Assembly: GCA_951799425.1 (NCBI GenBank)
Contig: OX637394.1
Location: 38,209,001 to 38,273,000, forward strand
Source: Ilex aquifolium
Taxonomy: Eukaryota; Streptophyta; Magnoliopsida; Aquifoliales; Aquifoliaceae
Direction of reading: 5' to 3'
DNA: 64,000 bases
Made by a program: the position numbers and the translations under genes. Position 1 is the stretch's first letter. Each line of letters begins with the position of its first letter. The notes under the pieces were generated by a model. It ran no database searches. It saw nothing but the letters and a program-made list of their open reading frames with translations, and was not told where the DNA came from. Below are positions 23,896 to 33,804 of the stretch, one piece after another.

Positions 23896-24319
23896 ATTGA
23901 GAGATCCGAGGAATCTTTGCAATTGGGTTTTGTCAAGGATTTCATCAGGGAATTTATCAGCAAAATTGATAGACCGACTAATGGGGATGATAGTAGATTG
24001 TTGAATGTCATATCCTAGGAATCTGACAGCAGTTTGGAATATTTTAATTTTGCTAGCAGAAATGACTAAACCATTATGCTTAATAGTTTCAATAAATGCA
24101 TTAAGATGTTTCCAATGTTCTTCTATGGATTTACTAAAGATGAGAATGTCATCTATGTAAACAATAGAACAATGACTTAAGTGCTTTAAAATTTCATTCA
24201 TAATATTTTGAAATTCACTTGGTGCATTTTTTAAACCAAAAGGAATAACATTCCATTCATAATGTCCAAATGGTGTGACAAATGCAGTTTTATATTTATC
24301 TTTTTCAGCAACCTGTGTA
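23895..24319 (-). pseudogene. Viral reverse transcriptase, catalytic part
   Basis: It contains the PFGLKNAPSEFQ segment (near 24220), then the catalytic YIDDILIFS (near 24150) and the FLGYDI region. It ends at LQRFLGSLNY, where the sequence switches abruptly into the movement-protein fragment. The segment upstream of the first Met (24201) is coding in the same frame up to the direct repeat at the block border near 24316. RNase H is missing from its normal place downstream. Confidence 0.85.
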
Positions 24320-24475
24320 TCTCAAAATTCCAGGATGATATATTAAATCAAAATTTTTTGATCAGAGTAGACTGTAAGTCTGCAAAAGAAGTTTTACTCA
24401 AAGATGTTCAAAACATTGCTAGTAAGCAAATTTTTGCCAGATGGCAATCTATTTTAAGTATCTGGTCACTGAAAT
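24318..24475 (+). pseudogene. Viral RNase H fragment in opposite orientation
   Basis: In the plus-strand ORF beginning at 24262, the part from about 24320 reads ILNQNFLIRVDCKSAKEVL and then IASKQIFARWQSILSI. This matches the C-terminal half of caulimovirid RNase H (DCKSAK and ARWQ motifs). It is on the plus strand while the surrounding viral ORFs are on the minus strand. The bases left of 24318 belong to the antisense of the reverse transcriptase. Confidence 0.7.
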
Positions 24476-25240
24476 TCTTGTCGAATTGAATGAACCAAGA
24501 ATGAGTTAAAGACTCATCTTGATAGAGTAAGAGTTTGGTCCATGACTCAATGTAGTCATAGTAATTGAACCGCACACTATGTCCAGGGAGGTTACGGAGT
24601 GAAGAAGGGTGTGAGCCCCAATCCTTGGTGGACCATAGTTTCTTGATAAATAGGGAATGGTAAATGGCTTTGGATGGATCATTTTTATCAGGAATTGGTT
24701 TGATAAAAATGGACTGAGTGAAGAATAGAATGTCTTGGTAGAAGACAAAGGTTTTAGCTGGATGGGCCGGGACAAAAGTCCATCCTTCTCCAAGATAGGC
24801 ATTGATTAATTTAATTGGATTATTTGGGTCAGCCAAATGAGCATGGGCTGGTTCAATGGCAAAGATATTAGTCATTGGGCTTTTGTTAATGTAATCAAAT
24901 CTCGGTCCTGTAGGAATTTGGGTTACAGGTCCAGAAGTGGAAAATGGATCAGTCAGGAGACTGGTTGATGGAGGTGGCTGTTGGGCCATTTGGGAGAATG
25001 TAGGTGGATTAACAATGGTAGGCTGAATAGGTCGGCTTAGTGGGCCAACTGGTCTACCTAATGGGGTGAATCTGTTTGTTATGGCCAAGGCACTAGAGGG
25101 GCCTGGTGCATGGGTAACAACACATTTTCTATATACCAAAGAAGGTGAATCTTCCTCCTTTATTGTGGCAATAGCAGAGGCAAAAACTTGATTGACAGTT
25201 TTACCCTTCTCTTTCCCCCCCGGGTTTTTGCAGGAACCTC
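24475..25240 (-). pseudogene. Viral polyprotein C-terminal-type fragment inserted in the reverse transcriptase
   Basis: The open frame continues upstream of the annotated Met (25139) to about 25236. It has a Pro/Ser/Thr-rich first part, then a folded-looking domain with NPIKLINAYLGEGWTFVPA, HPAKTFVFYQDILF, a KLWSTKDWG segment, YDYIESWTKLL and THSWFIQF. I recognise this pattern from the region behind RNase H in petuvirus/florendovirus-like polyproteins; its function is unknown. The last residues (from about 24475 down) are antisense to the RNase H fragment. A run of C followed by GGG lies at 25216-25225. Confidence 0.55.
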
Positions 25241-25863
25241 ATGCAACCTGTATTTGCCAAAATCCAGATTTTAAGTCAAATTTAGAAAATATGATAGCAC
25301 CTTTTAATCTTTTGATTAAATCTTGTTTGTTTGGAATAGGGTATCTGATCCATTCTAAAACAGAATTCAAAGGTTTATAATTAATAACAAGTCTGGGAGT
25401 TCCTCTTTCTAATTCGGCATTTTTAACAACATAGAAAGCAGGACAAGACCAAGGAGATTTAGATTTTCTAATGATGTTATTCTTCAAAAGTTCAGAAATT
25501 TCTTTTTTACAAATTTCCATAACTTCTTGATTCATTTGAATAGGTCTAGATTTAGTGGGAATATTTTTCTCATCAAATCCTTTAATATAAGGAAGTTCAA
25601 CAGTATGTTTTTTTTCCTATGCCAAAAAGCTGTAGGAAGCATAGAGCAAACTTCTTGTTCTATTTTTTCTTTGAATTGGTTATTCTTTCAATAAGAATTG
25701 GATTTTTTAATTGTTCTTGAATCCTCTGGTAAATAATTTCTTCTTTTAAAAATTTTACTTGATTAATTTTCCTAAGATACTTAGAGATAGATTCATCTTT
25801 AAGTTGCCTTAATTCTGTAATCTCAGGTTTGAGAAGAAATTTGAATTTTACTGGTTGATTCAA
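25239..25863 (-). pseudogene. Viral reverse transcriptase, N-terminal part
   Basis: It begins with a Lys/Glu-rich linker behind the protease (25863-25660), then a frameshift, then the start of the reverse transcriptase: CKKEISELLKNNIIRKSKSP, PAFYVVKN, RLVINYKPLN and FSKFDLKSGFWQIQVA near 25250. The frame ends exactly where the foreign 0.9-kb block begins. The continuation of the domain is found at 24319 on the far side of that block. Confidence 0.85.
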
Positions 25864-25905
25864 GGGTTGAGTGGATAAACCTTCATTATCTATTGTGAAT
25901 GGAGT

Positions 25906-26394
25906 TCATAGATAGATAAAAGGCAATCCTAAAATTACTTCATCAGTCATATCTTTAACAAGGATAAAAGATGTTTTAAAACAAACATTGTCTTGGCAGA
26001 TATGAGCCTTAGGTAATTTATACTCAACATTCATTTTACTGCCATTAGCAGATCTCAGTTGGTGCATAGTTTTTTCATAAAACTTTGTTGGAATTAATCC
26101 TTCTTGGATACAATTAACATCTGCTCCTGTGTCAATAAGTGCAACAGTATTGAGAATAAAATCATCACTGACTATGAGTTTTATTTGAAAATACCATTTT
26201 TGTAATTTAATTTCTCTGATTGAATTAACCTGATTATTAGTTGGTAGACACCCATCATGAGATGGCAGCTTCGTTAAACCTGCAGTTTCCAATACACCGG
26301 AGGTTGCTGGTATCCGCTGGGAAAGTGTCTTAGTTGAGGTTTCAGATTCATTATCAGATTGATCATCTTGGGAATTAAGGTTATTAGGAGACAT
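25906..26394 (-). pseudogene. Viral aspartic protease
   Basis: It carries the retropepsin active site IDTGADVNCI (near 26120) and the downstream ILGLPFI strand (near 25925). In the virus this enzyme cleaves the polyprotein. The N-terminal part is Ser/Thr/Asp-rich linker. A premature stop falls right after the domain, and the following linker continues in another frame, so the pol ORF is broken. It lies about 90 bp behind the coat-protein ORF, in a different frame. Confidence 0.85.
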
Positions 26395-26485
26395 TGTTAA
26401 AAAACTTAATTTTTCAGCAAGATTTTTATCTTGGGCTTTTAAGTCTTTTATTTCAATTTTTATTTTATTAATTTCACTGTAAAGA

Positions 26486-29400
26486 TCAGATAAAGTTAAT
26501 TCTTTTTTTCTTTTCTTTACTGAATCTTTCCATTGTTTTATTAATACTTATTAAAGGTTTTTCAATGACAAGATGTTTGTTTTTTTCTTTGTTAACAAAC
26601 AAATTCTTGAGGTTTTTTATGTATTTATTTTTTAATTCAGGATCTTCAATTTTACTAATTAAATCAATTAAGATTTGTTCTTCTTCATTTTGTTTAGTAA
26701 TAACTCTGATATTGTCACATTTACAATTGTCTTTACAGCCTATCTTTATATTAGGTTCACTAGTTGTAGATGGGTCAGAGGTATCAGAATTATCAGAAGA
26801 TTCTTCAGATTCATTTTCTGTAGGGGGATTATGGATTCTGAAGATTTTTAGAATTTCTTCCGTTTCATTGTCTTGTAAATTTAATTTTTTAACTTCTTTC
26901 TTAATTGGGCAATCAGGACTCTTGTGTCCCTTTTTCCCACAATTATAACAAGTTGCAGATTTATCAGGGTTTTTACTCGTAGTAAGCCATTTAGACATTT
27001 TGCCTGATTTTTTAGGTTTTTTGTCTGTGGACTTATGAGATCTTTTTGATTTATAAAATTTGGGCTTAGAAAGAGTTTCCTTATTCTTTTTGTAGTAAGA
27101 TTTATTTTTTGAAATATGTTTTTTATGGGTTCTATATTTATGTTTTCTGGAAGTAGATGGTGCTACTGGAGGGAGACCATATTGTTCACAGAAATTACCC
27201 ATTTCATATTTAGCTTTCTTTTTGTCTTTTTGTAATTGTTTAGTAATTTTTAGATCAATACACATCCTAAGACCTTCCTTTTGGATTGTACTGACAAGTT
27301 GACCATATGTTAGAGAATCATATTGAATTACTCCAGTTTCTTTACTTAGGGCTTCTCTAATTTTATGGGCAAATAAATTAGGTAAACCATTTACAAATTT
27401 CTCTTTCCAAAAAGATTGATTACAGTCAGGCCTAAGCATGACTCTATTAATAAAAACATCTTTATACCATCTGAAATCACTTAAGGTTGGGCATCTAAGA
27501 TTACTAAGCTGGTCATGGATTCTAGCTTCAATGTTACTTGGTGTTCCAACAAAGTGTTTTACAATGGTAAAAATTAAAGTATTTAAGCCGTCTGGTTTGG
27601 CTTGACCAATTCTTTCATCAAATATTGGAATATCATCGTCATCTAAGACAACAGCATGTCTTATGTTATCTCGAGATTCATTTGTGAGGTAATTATCCCA
27701 CCAATTTCTTAGAACACCTGTAAATCCAGAGGTGACTAAGTCTACAATTTGGGGTTCTCTTTCTTCAAGATTTTTTACATAACTATTGATAACCATAGAC
27801 ATATGATGAATTTTATTCAAAATTTCTTGTTCACTTAAACCATCAATATTCCATTCATAAAGTTTATTTGACTGAACAGAAAATTGGTTCGAAATATTCT
27901 TTTCTTCAAATTGTATATCAGGAGGGGTAGGTTTAGGATACCAGTTTTTTGTAGAACTTGTAGGAATAACTAATTTGTTAATTTTGGAAATAGGGTCAGA
28001 TATAGCTAAATTATCTATGAATTGTGTTTCCAAGATTTTAATATCTTCATTAGAGGAAGATATGGAAGTTTCAGTTTCAGATTCTGAATCTTTGTTAATT
28101 ACAGTTATTCTAGAAGTTGCAGTTTGTACTTCTTCTTGAGGAGGATTTAACTTTTTAAGCAACTGGTCAATTTTAGCAATTCTGAGTTGATCAGAGATTC
28201 CTAAATTTGTTCTATCTTCAGGTAAGTGAATTAGAGGTTTTTCTATTTTCTTACTAGAAGAAGTTTCAATTTTTTCAATTTTGGTTTCAATTTTATCCAA
28301 CTGTTTTCCTATAGTAACTAGGCTTTGGTTGGTAAAATTATTCTGTTCAACAACTTTCTTTTCAAATTTTACAAGCATAGCTTGATCAGTAGTTTGCTTA
28401 TCAGATTCATCAGAGGGAATCTTGAAAGGTGTAGCAATTACTTCTTTATTAGCAATATTAAAAGTAAAAGTTTGTGTTGGAGGATGACTAGCAGATACTG
28501 TGCCAGAATCTGTTGTCTTCCATTTGTGCTTTGTAATTACTTTTATATCTTTGTGGCAAGAATCAAAATATTCAAAAAATTCTATTTCAGATTCTAATTT
28601 ATGCATTAATTTAACCCATTGAACTTTTATTTTTTGCTGTTGTTTAGGGTTAAAAGATTTAGAAAATTCTTTATTTCTAATTTTGTTATCTTTCATATTT
28701 TTTAACAATTTGGCCATATCAGGAAAAAATAAAGTATTAGGTTTATTGGTTATAACATATAATTGATGATCTAAATTAGGTTTGTGACTTTGAAAATCAG
28801 AAGGAGTTACAGAAGCAGTAGGAGATGGAGTAAAATCATCTTCTTTTCCTTTTTCTTCTTCTTCTTTAAACCTAGAGTAAGATGTACTTATAGGGGTAGA
28901 CTTGTAATGAGTATACAAAGGTTTGCTAAGATGAGGAGAGGATTCATTATCTACTCCTTTCATTTTCATATTCAGATTTTCAAATCTTTGTTGTATCTCA
29001 TTTTCAATTTCTCTATCTCGTTGGGAGATACTGGAATAGGATTCAGATTTTCTACCTTCATTAATTATTAAGGGTTTATTATAATGTGTTCCAGAAATTC
29101 TGCCAGATTGTGATCTAACATTGTTAAAGGAAATTTCAACACTTCCATCATTGAATTGCCTAACTGTTTCTAAGTCAGACTCAGTTTCTTCAGACTCAGG
29201 CTTATAGTTAGGATTTTGAATTAACCATTTTGTTGGTAATGTGACATCTTTCCAGTGAAGTCTTTTAGGGACCTGAATATTAGCATCAGAAGTACTAGGT
29301 TCCATGAAAAGAGTTATATCTTTTGGACTTCTTTGTAAAGCATTCACATTCAAATTGGTTTTAATACATTTGTAATAAATTCTATAAATAAGAACAATAG

Positions 29401-30004
29401 AATCAATATCATTCTCAAGATCAGTTATATCACCTGTAAGATTAATTCCTAAGGTGAGGGCTTTAACAGTTTTTTTATCTCTAAGGCTGAGAGTAAAATC
29501 AGGATAGCAATTAAAATAAACTGGACCGTTATGCAAACCTACTTGCATCATGCCCAGTAGGCTTGGTTGAAAAGTTCTGAACCTGCCATCACAGAGTGTT
29601 AACAGAATAGCAGAATTTTTCCCAGCAGTTATTAAAGGTTTAATAGCTACTTGAACCAAACCTAAATGAATAAAATTAAATCCTTCAGATTTGTATTTTT
29701 CTAAAGTTTCTTTCTTTAAAAGTTGATGAGATTCACCAATCTTTTTAAGAGGGTGAATTTGTTCTATAGCTTTTATTTTAAACTCTTCCTTGAATGCATT
29801 AGGCATCCAACTAGTTTTGTAAATTTCTTTATGTGGTACTTTGGGAATATTCCAACCTGTCCAACTAGGTTGTGTAATTTCACATTCATATTCCTCTTCA
29901 TTAACAATATTAGGTATATTGCTAGATGAAGATCTAGAGCTAACTGTGGAATTAGATCTGAAAAATCTATTCATTTTGATATTACAAATTGTTTCAATTT
30001 TCAA
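26486..30004 (-). CDS. Viral movement protein-coat protein polyprotein (endogenous copy)
   Basis: This 1172-residue ORF is uninterrupted, unusual for the rest of this insertion. Residues about 110-260 form a 30K-superfamily movement protein domain (IHLGLVQVAIKPL start), which in viruses moves genomes through plasmodesmata. The middle is charged linker with a predicted coiled coil (QLDKIETKIEKIE). Residues about 700-930 resemble the capsid region (NWWDNYLTNESRD, WYKDVFINRVMLRPDC). A Lys-rich arm leads to a CCHC zinc knuckle at about residues 1019-1032 (CYNCGKKGHKSPDC). A second Cys cluster (CKDNCKC) follows. The Met at 30004 is the first in frame; a second Met ten codons on may be the true start. 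Expression is not implied. Confidence 0.8.
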   Translation of the reverse strand: MKIETICNIKMNRFFRSNSTVSSRSSSSNIPNIVNEEEYECEITQPSWTGWNIPKVPHKEIYKTSWMPNAFKEEFKIKAIEQIHPLKKIGESHQLLKKETLEKYKSEGFNFIHLGLVQVAIKPLITAGKNSAILLTLCDGRFRTFQPSLLGMMQVGLHNGPVYFNCYPDFTLSLRDKKTVKALTLGINLTGDITDLENDIDSIVLIYRIYYKCIKTNLNVNALQRSPKDITLFMEPSTSDANIQVPKRLHWKDVTLPTKWLIQNPNYKPESEETESDLETVRQFNDGSVEISFNNVRSQSGRISGTHYNKPLIINEGRKSESYSSISQRDREIENEIQQRFENLNMKMKGVDNESSPHLSKPLYTHYKSTPISTSYSRFKEEEEKGKEDDFTPSPTASVTPSDFQSHKPNLDHQLYVITNKPNTLFFPDMAKLLKNMKDNKIRNKEFSKSFNPKQQQKIKVQWVKLMHKLESEIEFFEYFDSCHKDIKVITKHKWKTTDSGTVSASHPPTQTFTFNIANKEVIATPFKIPSDESDKQTTDQAMLVKFEKKVVEQNNFTNQSLVTIGKQLDKIETKIEKIETSSSKKIEKPLIHLPEDRTNLGISDQLRIAKIDQLLKKLNPPQEEVQTATSRITVINKDSESETETSISSSNEDIKILETQFIDNLAISDPISKINKLVIPTSSTKNWYPKPTPPDIQFEEKNISNQFSVQSNKLYEWNIDGLSEQEILNKIHHMSMVINSYVKNLEEREPQIVDLVTSGFTGVLRNWWDNYLTNESRDNIRHAVVLDDDDIPIFDERIGQAKPDGLNTLIFTIVKHFVGTPSNIEARIHDQLSNLRCPTLSDFRWYKDVFINRVMLRPDCNQSFWKEKFVNGLPNLFAHKIREALSKETGVIQYDSLTYGQLVSTIQKEGLRMCIDLKITKQLQKDKKKAKYEMGNFCEQYGLPPVAPSTSRKHKYRTHKKHISKNKSYYKKNKETLSKPKFYKSKRSHKSTDKKPKKSGKMSKWLTTSKNPDKSATCYNCGKKGHKSPDCPIKKEVKKLNLQDNETEEILKIFRIHNPPTENESEESSDNSDTSDPSTTSEPNIKIGCKDNCKCDNIRVITKQNEEEQILIDLISKIEDPELKNKYIKNLKNLFVNKEKNKHLVIEKPLISINKTMERFSKEKKKRINFI

Positions 30005-31060
30005 AATTATTTATAAGTTAAAACTGCAAGTGCAGTAAACCACTAGGATCATACCCCCTAACATTTTTCCTCACTTTTTTGCCTACAATTCCTAATTGCC
30101 ACACACAGGGACTTACGACAGAATAAAAAGAGGCTTACAGACTGTTGGGTAAACAAAGGATGGGTGCCCTAGATGAGTTCAAACTTATAAATGATTTCTA
30201 GAATTGAAGACAATGAGAATATGCAAATGAATCAGATAATTCAAATATAATTCAACAAGACGACATCCATATATATATATTGGTATTTTTTTTTCAAACA
30301 AATCAACACTTTATTTCATTTCTTAAAAATTGATTACAATTGGGGAAAGACAAACAACCTTACCTTAAAACAATATGATAAAGCAACCAAAGAACAAACT
30401 GTAGTATACCCATTTGAGAATTCAGAACCTGAGCTTGTAAACAAAAGCCAAGAACAATCAAGACCACCCAAAACTCTAGTATACCCATTTCAGCAAACAA
30501 CAAACTTCTTTACACAGTCGAGAGGGGTTGGTAAAGTCAGGTTCCAGTAAAGCCAATGAGGTAAACCTTTTTTCTTAATGATCAAATCACATACCAGCAA
30601 GACAACAAAAGAATTTACAAATTAAATGATGGGTTTGTTCCACAGAATTAGAATGGTTCAAAGATGAACAATTAGAGCTAAAGGGAAACGAAAATATTCT
30701 TCCTTCCAGTTTCTAGTTCAAGTTCATATGATTAGAATTCATCACTAATGAAGATCAGCACAGACAAGACGGCTAAGAAGGAAAACCAGTCAATATTCCT
30801 CAAAATTAAAGGCGATAAACTACATGTAACAAGATAGACCACATGTATCGATAAAAAAACAAAAACTAATAATTTACTTATAATATACATGGTCTACCCA
30901 AACAGTTGTCTACAACAAAAACATAACCAAATTCCCAATTTCAAAGTCCAAATAGGATCAAGCATGCATACAGCAAACCGCATAGTTCAACAGAACGTCA
31001 TCAAAAAAATAATTGGACAAATAGAAATCATGATTAATATACATGAAATGTGAAAATCGA
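30005..31060. other. Non-coding stretch right of the pararetrovirus
   Basis: I see no viral leader or tRNA-Met primer site next to the movement-protein start. AACTGTAGTATACCCATTTG near 30399 recurs as CTCTAGTATACCCATTTCAG near 30475. If the exon at 31110-31219 belongs to a captured gene, this stretch would be its intron and 3' flank, but I found no second exon. Confidence 0.35.
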
Positions 31061-31109
31061 ATCTCGCAAGTTAAGATTGAGTGGTTTTGTGAGGTTGAGA
31101 AACACGGAA

Positions 31110-31219
31110 CTGGACAACCCAAAGGGCGGTGGTAGCGGCGGCGACGCCCCAGGTGACGGCAGCCTGGCCGTCGGTGGATTGAAGACGCGTGCTTGGCCGC
31201 AGGTGAACCAGCAGATCTG
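31110..31219 (-). pseudogene. Exon fragment resembling a complex III 6.7-kDa subunit (QCR10-like)
   Basis: In one minus-strand frame the translation reads LLVHLRPSTRLQSTDGQAAV followed by TWGVAAATTALWVVQ. This resembles the N-terminal half of the small plant ubiquinol-cytochrome c reductase subunit: a basic start, then a single membrane span with a WGVAA core. The initiating Met-Ala-Gly-Thr segment is missing; upstream there is a tandem GA/CT-rich repeat instead. After VVQ the frame runs into sequence beginning GTTCCGTG, possibly an intron. I read it as a captured or decayed exon. The match is from memory of the family and is short. Confidence 0.45.
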
Positions 31220-31345
31220 TTCTTCGTTCGGTCCAGAGAGAGAGAGAGGGATGAGTGGCTCTGTGCAACATCTGTTCTTCGTTCGGTCCAGAGAGAGAGG
31301 GAGGGATGAGTGGCTCTGTGCAACATCTGTTCTTCGTTCGGTTCA
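31209..31345. repeat. Tandem repeat, about 2.5 copies of a 56-bp unit
   Basis: ATCTGTTCTTCGTTCGGTCC plus AGAGAGAGAG and GATGAGTGGCTCTGTGCAA recur at about 31214, 31270 and 31325, with a shorter piece near 31350. Long ORFs on both strands here are produced by the repeat. Confidence 0.8.
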
Positions 31346-31780
31346 GAGATCTATTCTTCGTTCGGTCCACAATCGTCTTCACCTCTGTGCAACAGAGCCC
31401 TTGGACGAGCTCAGGAGAAAGAGAGAGGGATGAGTGGCTAAAGAGAAAGAGGGGCAAATGTGTCTGTGGAGAGGGTAACCCAGTGTCTGGGTTTGTAACC
31501 CATGGGGGGTGGGTTAATTGAAACCATTGTATGGGGGTTAAATGTCACTGTAGCAACCGGGTCAAGATTTGACCCGGGATTGTTATCCAGCCTAAAAAAT
31601 GCTTCCCAAACAAAGGTTTTATGGGACCCACTGTCTTAATAACCTATCCTTATGGGTGTTAACCCACCTTAACCCACTACCCAAACAAACCTGATGGGAT
31701 TTAATTTATTTACTTAATTTATTATAATTATTAAATTAATTGTGTATTTCATTAAACATTAAAATTTGATATTATTTTAA

Positions 31781-32545
31781 GGGTTAATCTCAACTTACTA
31801 GAAAAATTATTCAAATCTTAATTTATACCTTCAAAATTTAAAAATATTAGTTTGTACTCTTTAGACATAAATTCGTATCAATGCACATCCAGAACTAACC
31901 GTCGTCTATTTTGCCGTTAAAAAATTTTGGAATAATTATAAATTGTACCCTCAAAGTTTAAATGTTTCACATTTATGACCCAAAAATAATTAAATCTATT
32001 AATACTCATTAAATAGCTCTCAATTTGTGTCGTGTCGTGTCGTGTCTTATCGTGTCTAACTTTAAACAGAAAATATTTATTTAATGAGTATTGTAGGCAA
32101 AAAATAGGTATAAATTTTTTTAAATAGTATTATATGAATGGTCATAAATGTGAAATATACGACACAATGTAATTCATTTGACAAGAAAATAGTGTTAAAA
32201 ATAATTTTTTATTGACTCGAACACAATACAAAAATAATACGACATGACACAAAATGACACGACACAAAAATGTTACGATACGACAAAATTGAGAGGTATT
32301 TAACGAGTATTAATAGATGAAATTCTTTTTGGATCATAAAATGTAAAATATTTAAATTTGAAGGTACAATTTGCAATTAGCCCAAACTTTTTTAAAGGCA
32401 AAATGGACAGTAGTTAACCCCAGTACACATTGATATAAATTTATATCTTTCAGGGTATAAATTGATATTTTTAAATTTTAAGGGTGCAAATTGAGATTTA
32501 AATCGTCTTTTGAGGTGCAATTTGAGATTAGTCCTTATTGTAACG
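31781..32545. mobile_element. Large foldback element, about 765 bp
   Basis: The left arm (from GGGTTAATCTCAACTTAC) is complementary over roughly 280 bases to the right arm (ending TTGAGATTAGTCC). Landmarks in both arms are AATTGTACC, TCTATTAATACTC and the TGTCGTGTCGTGTCGTGTC / GACACGACAC words. It has no coding capacity. The arms are diverged, so it is not recent. Target duplication not resolved. Confidence 0.6.
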
Positions 32546-33124
32546 ACAATGTTACAAGGATCTTATTTGGTGACCTTATAACATTCTTTATTATAAGATT
32601 GACAATAGACTCTATTATTAATTATGACCCATTATCAATTCAATGGCTATCATCCATCATATCCACCAGATAAGATTATTAAATTAAGTACAACAAATAT
32701 TTCTATTATTCTAATAATTTCAATAAAATTATATCATTAAATCAAAGTTTTAAGTCCAAATAGCTTGAACAAAACTCTAATTAACGGGTGTGTTAGACCT
32801 TAACATGTTCAGAATCAAATGGAATCAACGGAAAAATAGCAGATAACATAGCTACGTTGCATTGTGGGTTTTGATACAAAATTTGGTGTTTGTTTATAAA
32901 AAAAATATTGGGTAAAGTTTCAGCCACACTCTTTTTAGTTTATAATATTTTCAAAGATATTCTATATTTTTTGAATTTTCACTGACATCCTTGTTAGATT
33001 AAAAGTTTTAATTATAATACAATTTTACTAAATTATCCATGATATATTTTAGAAAAAACTTGATTCACACCCCCTCTAGATAGTCTTCAATGAGACTCCC
33101 TTTATTTTATGAATTTTTTTAATT

Positions 33125-33545
33125 ATTAAAATTTAGAACGATTAAAATTCATTTTTAATCAGCTCGAATCAAATTTTAATCAACTTGTATTGAATTTTAA
33201 TCGACCCGAATTTTGATACGTAAAAAAATACAAATTTTAATACGTAAAAAAAATGAATTTTAATCAACTTGAATCGATTTTTAATTGACACGAATTTTAA
33301 TAAGTAAAAAAATATAAACTTTAATCGGTGCTAACAGCTTAAGTTGAGATCAAATCAGCTCGAATTTTAATACGTAAAAAAAATATTTTAATAGGCTTGA
33401 ATTTTAATAAGTAAAAAAAAAATATATTTAATCAACTTGAATCGAATTTTAATTGACATAAATTTTACTATGCAGAAAAATGAATTTTAATCAGATCGAA
33501 TTTTAATATGTAAAAAAATAAATTTTAATTTGCTCGAATTTTCTG
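33125..33545. repeat. Degenerate AT-rich tandem repeats
   Basis: Phrases such as GAATTTTAATCAACTTGAAT, CGAATTTTAATACGTAAAAA and TTAATTGACACGAATTTTAA alternate through the stretch with many substitutions. The unit is roughly 50-60 bp. No coding potential. Confidence 0.6.
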
Positions 33546-33804
33546 TAGAAAAACTATTTGGGTATATGTATAGGCAATTTTGATAGTTTAGATGAATTTT
33601 TTTTGTTAGAAATAGTTGTTTAACGACATGGGTGTCAATGATGTTTAAATATAAATTAAAAGGAGTGTCAGTAATATTTTGGATAATATAGGAGATGTGC
33701 CTGAAATTTCCGTGATAGAACACTTAGGTTAAGTAATGACTTCTAAGATTTGAATTACAATTGTTTTTGGCTAAGTTATAATTTTTGTGCTAATTTTTCT
33801 TACA

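Larger units (their letters stand above)
23597..30004 (-). mobile_element. Endogenous pararetrovirus (Caulimoviridae), rearranged
   Basis: Read on the minus strand, the order is: movement/coat polyprotein (30004-26486), protease (26394-25906), N-terminal reverse transcriptase (25863-25239), a foreign 0.9-kb block (about 24320-25240), the rest of the reverse transcriptase (about 24319-23895), then a second copy of the movement-protein start (23895-23597) ending in a TA microsatellite. The motifs are caulimovirid, and no LTRs are present. Genus is uncertain; petuvirus-like and florendovirus-like sequences are the closest I recognise. Frameshifts, stops and rearrangement make it a dead copy. Confidence 0.82.
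23258..31690. mobile_element. Possible hAT-like unit enclosing the pararetrovirus
   Basis: The left end TGTGTTTGGGTAG (23258) and the complement of the right end, GTTTGTTTGGGTAG (ending 31690), share ten bases. The flanks TTGATGAG and CTGATGGG agree at six of eight positions, compatible with an aged 8-bp target duplication. Both arms carry CCTTTGTTTGG and CAGTGGGTCCCATA, though in different order. They could instead be two independent small elements of one family. Confidence 0.35.

Noticed and set aside
30005-30130. Search for a caulimovirid tRNA-Met primer site upstream of the movement-protein ORF
   Set aside because: No TGGTATCAGAGCC or near match on the minus strand, so no primer site is annotated.
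31050-31521. ORFs on the plus strand across the 56-bp repeats
   Set aside because: Antisense of the exon-like segment plus repeat; no motif and different frames are equally open.
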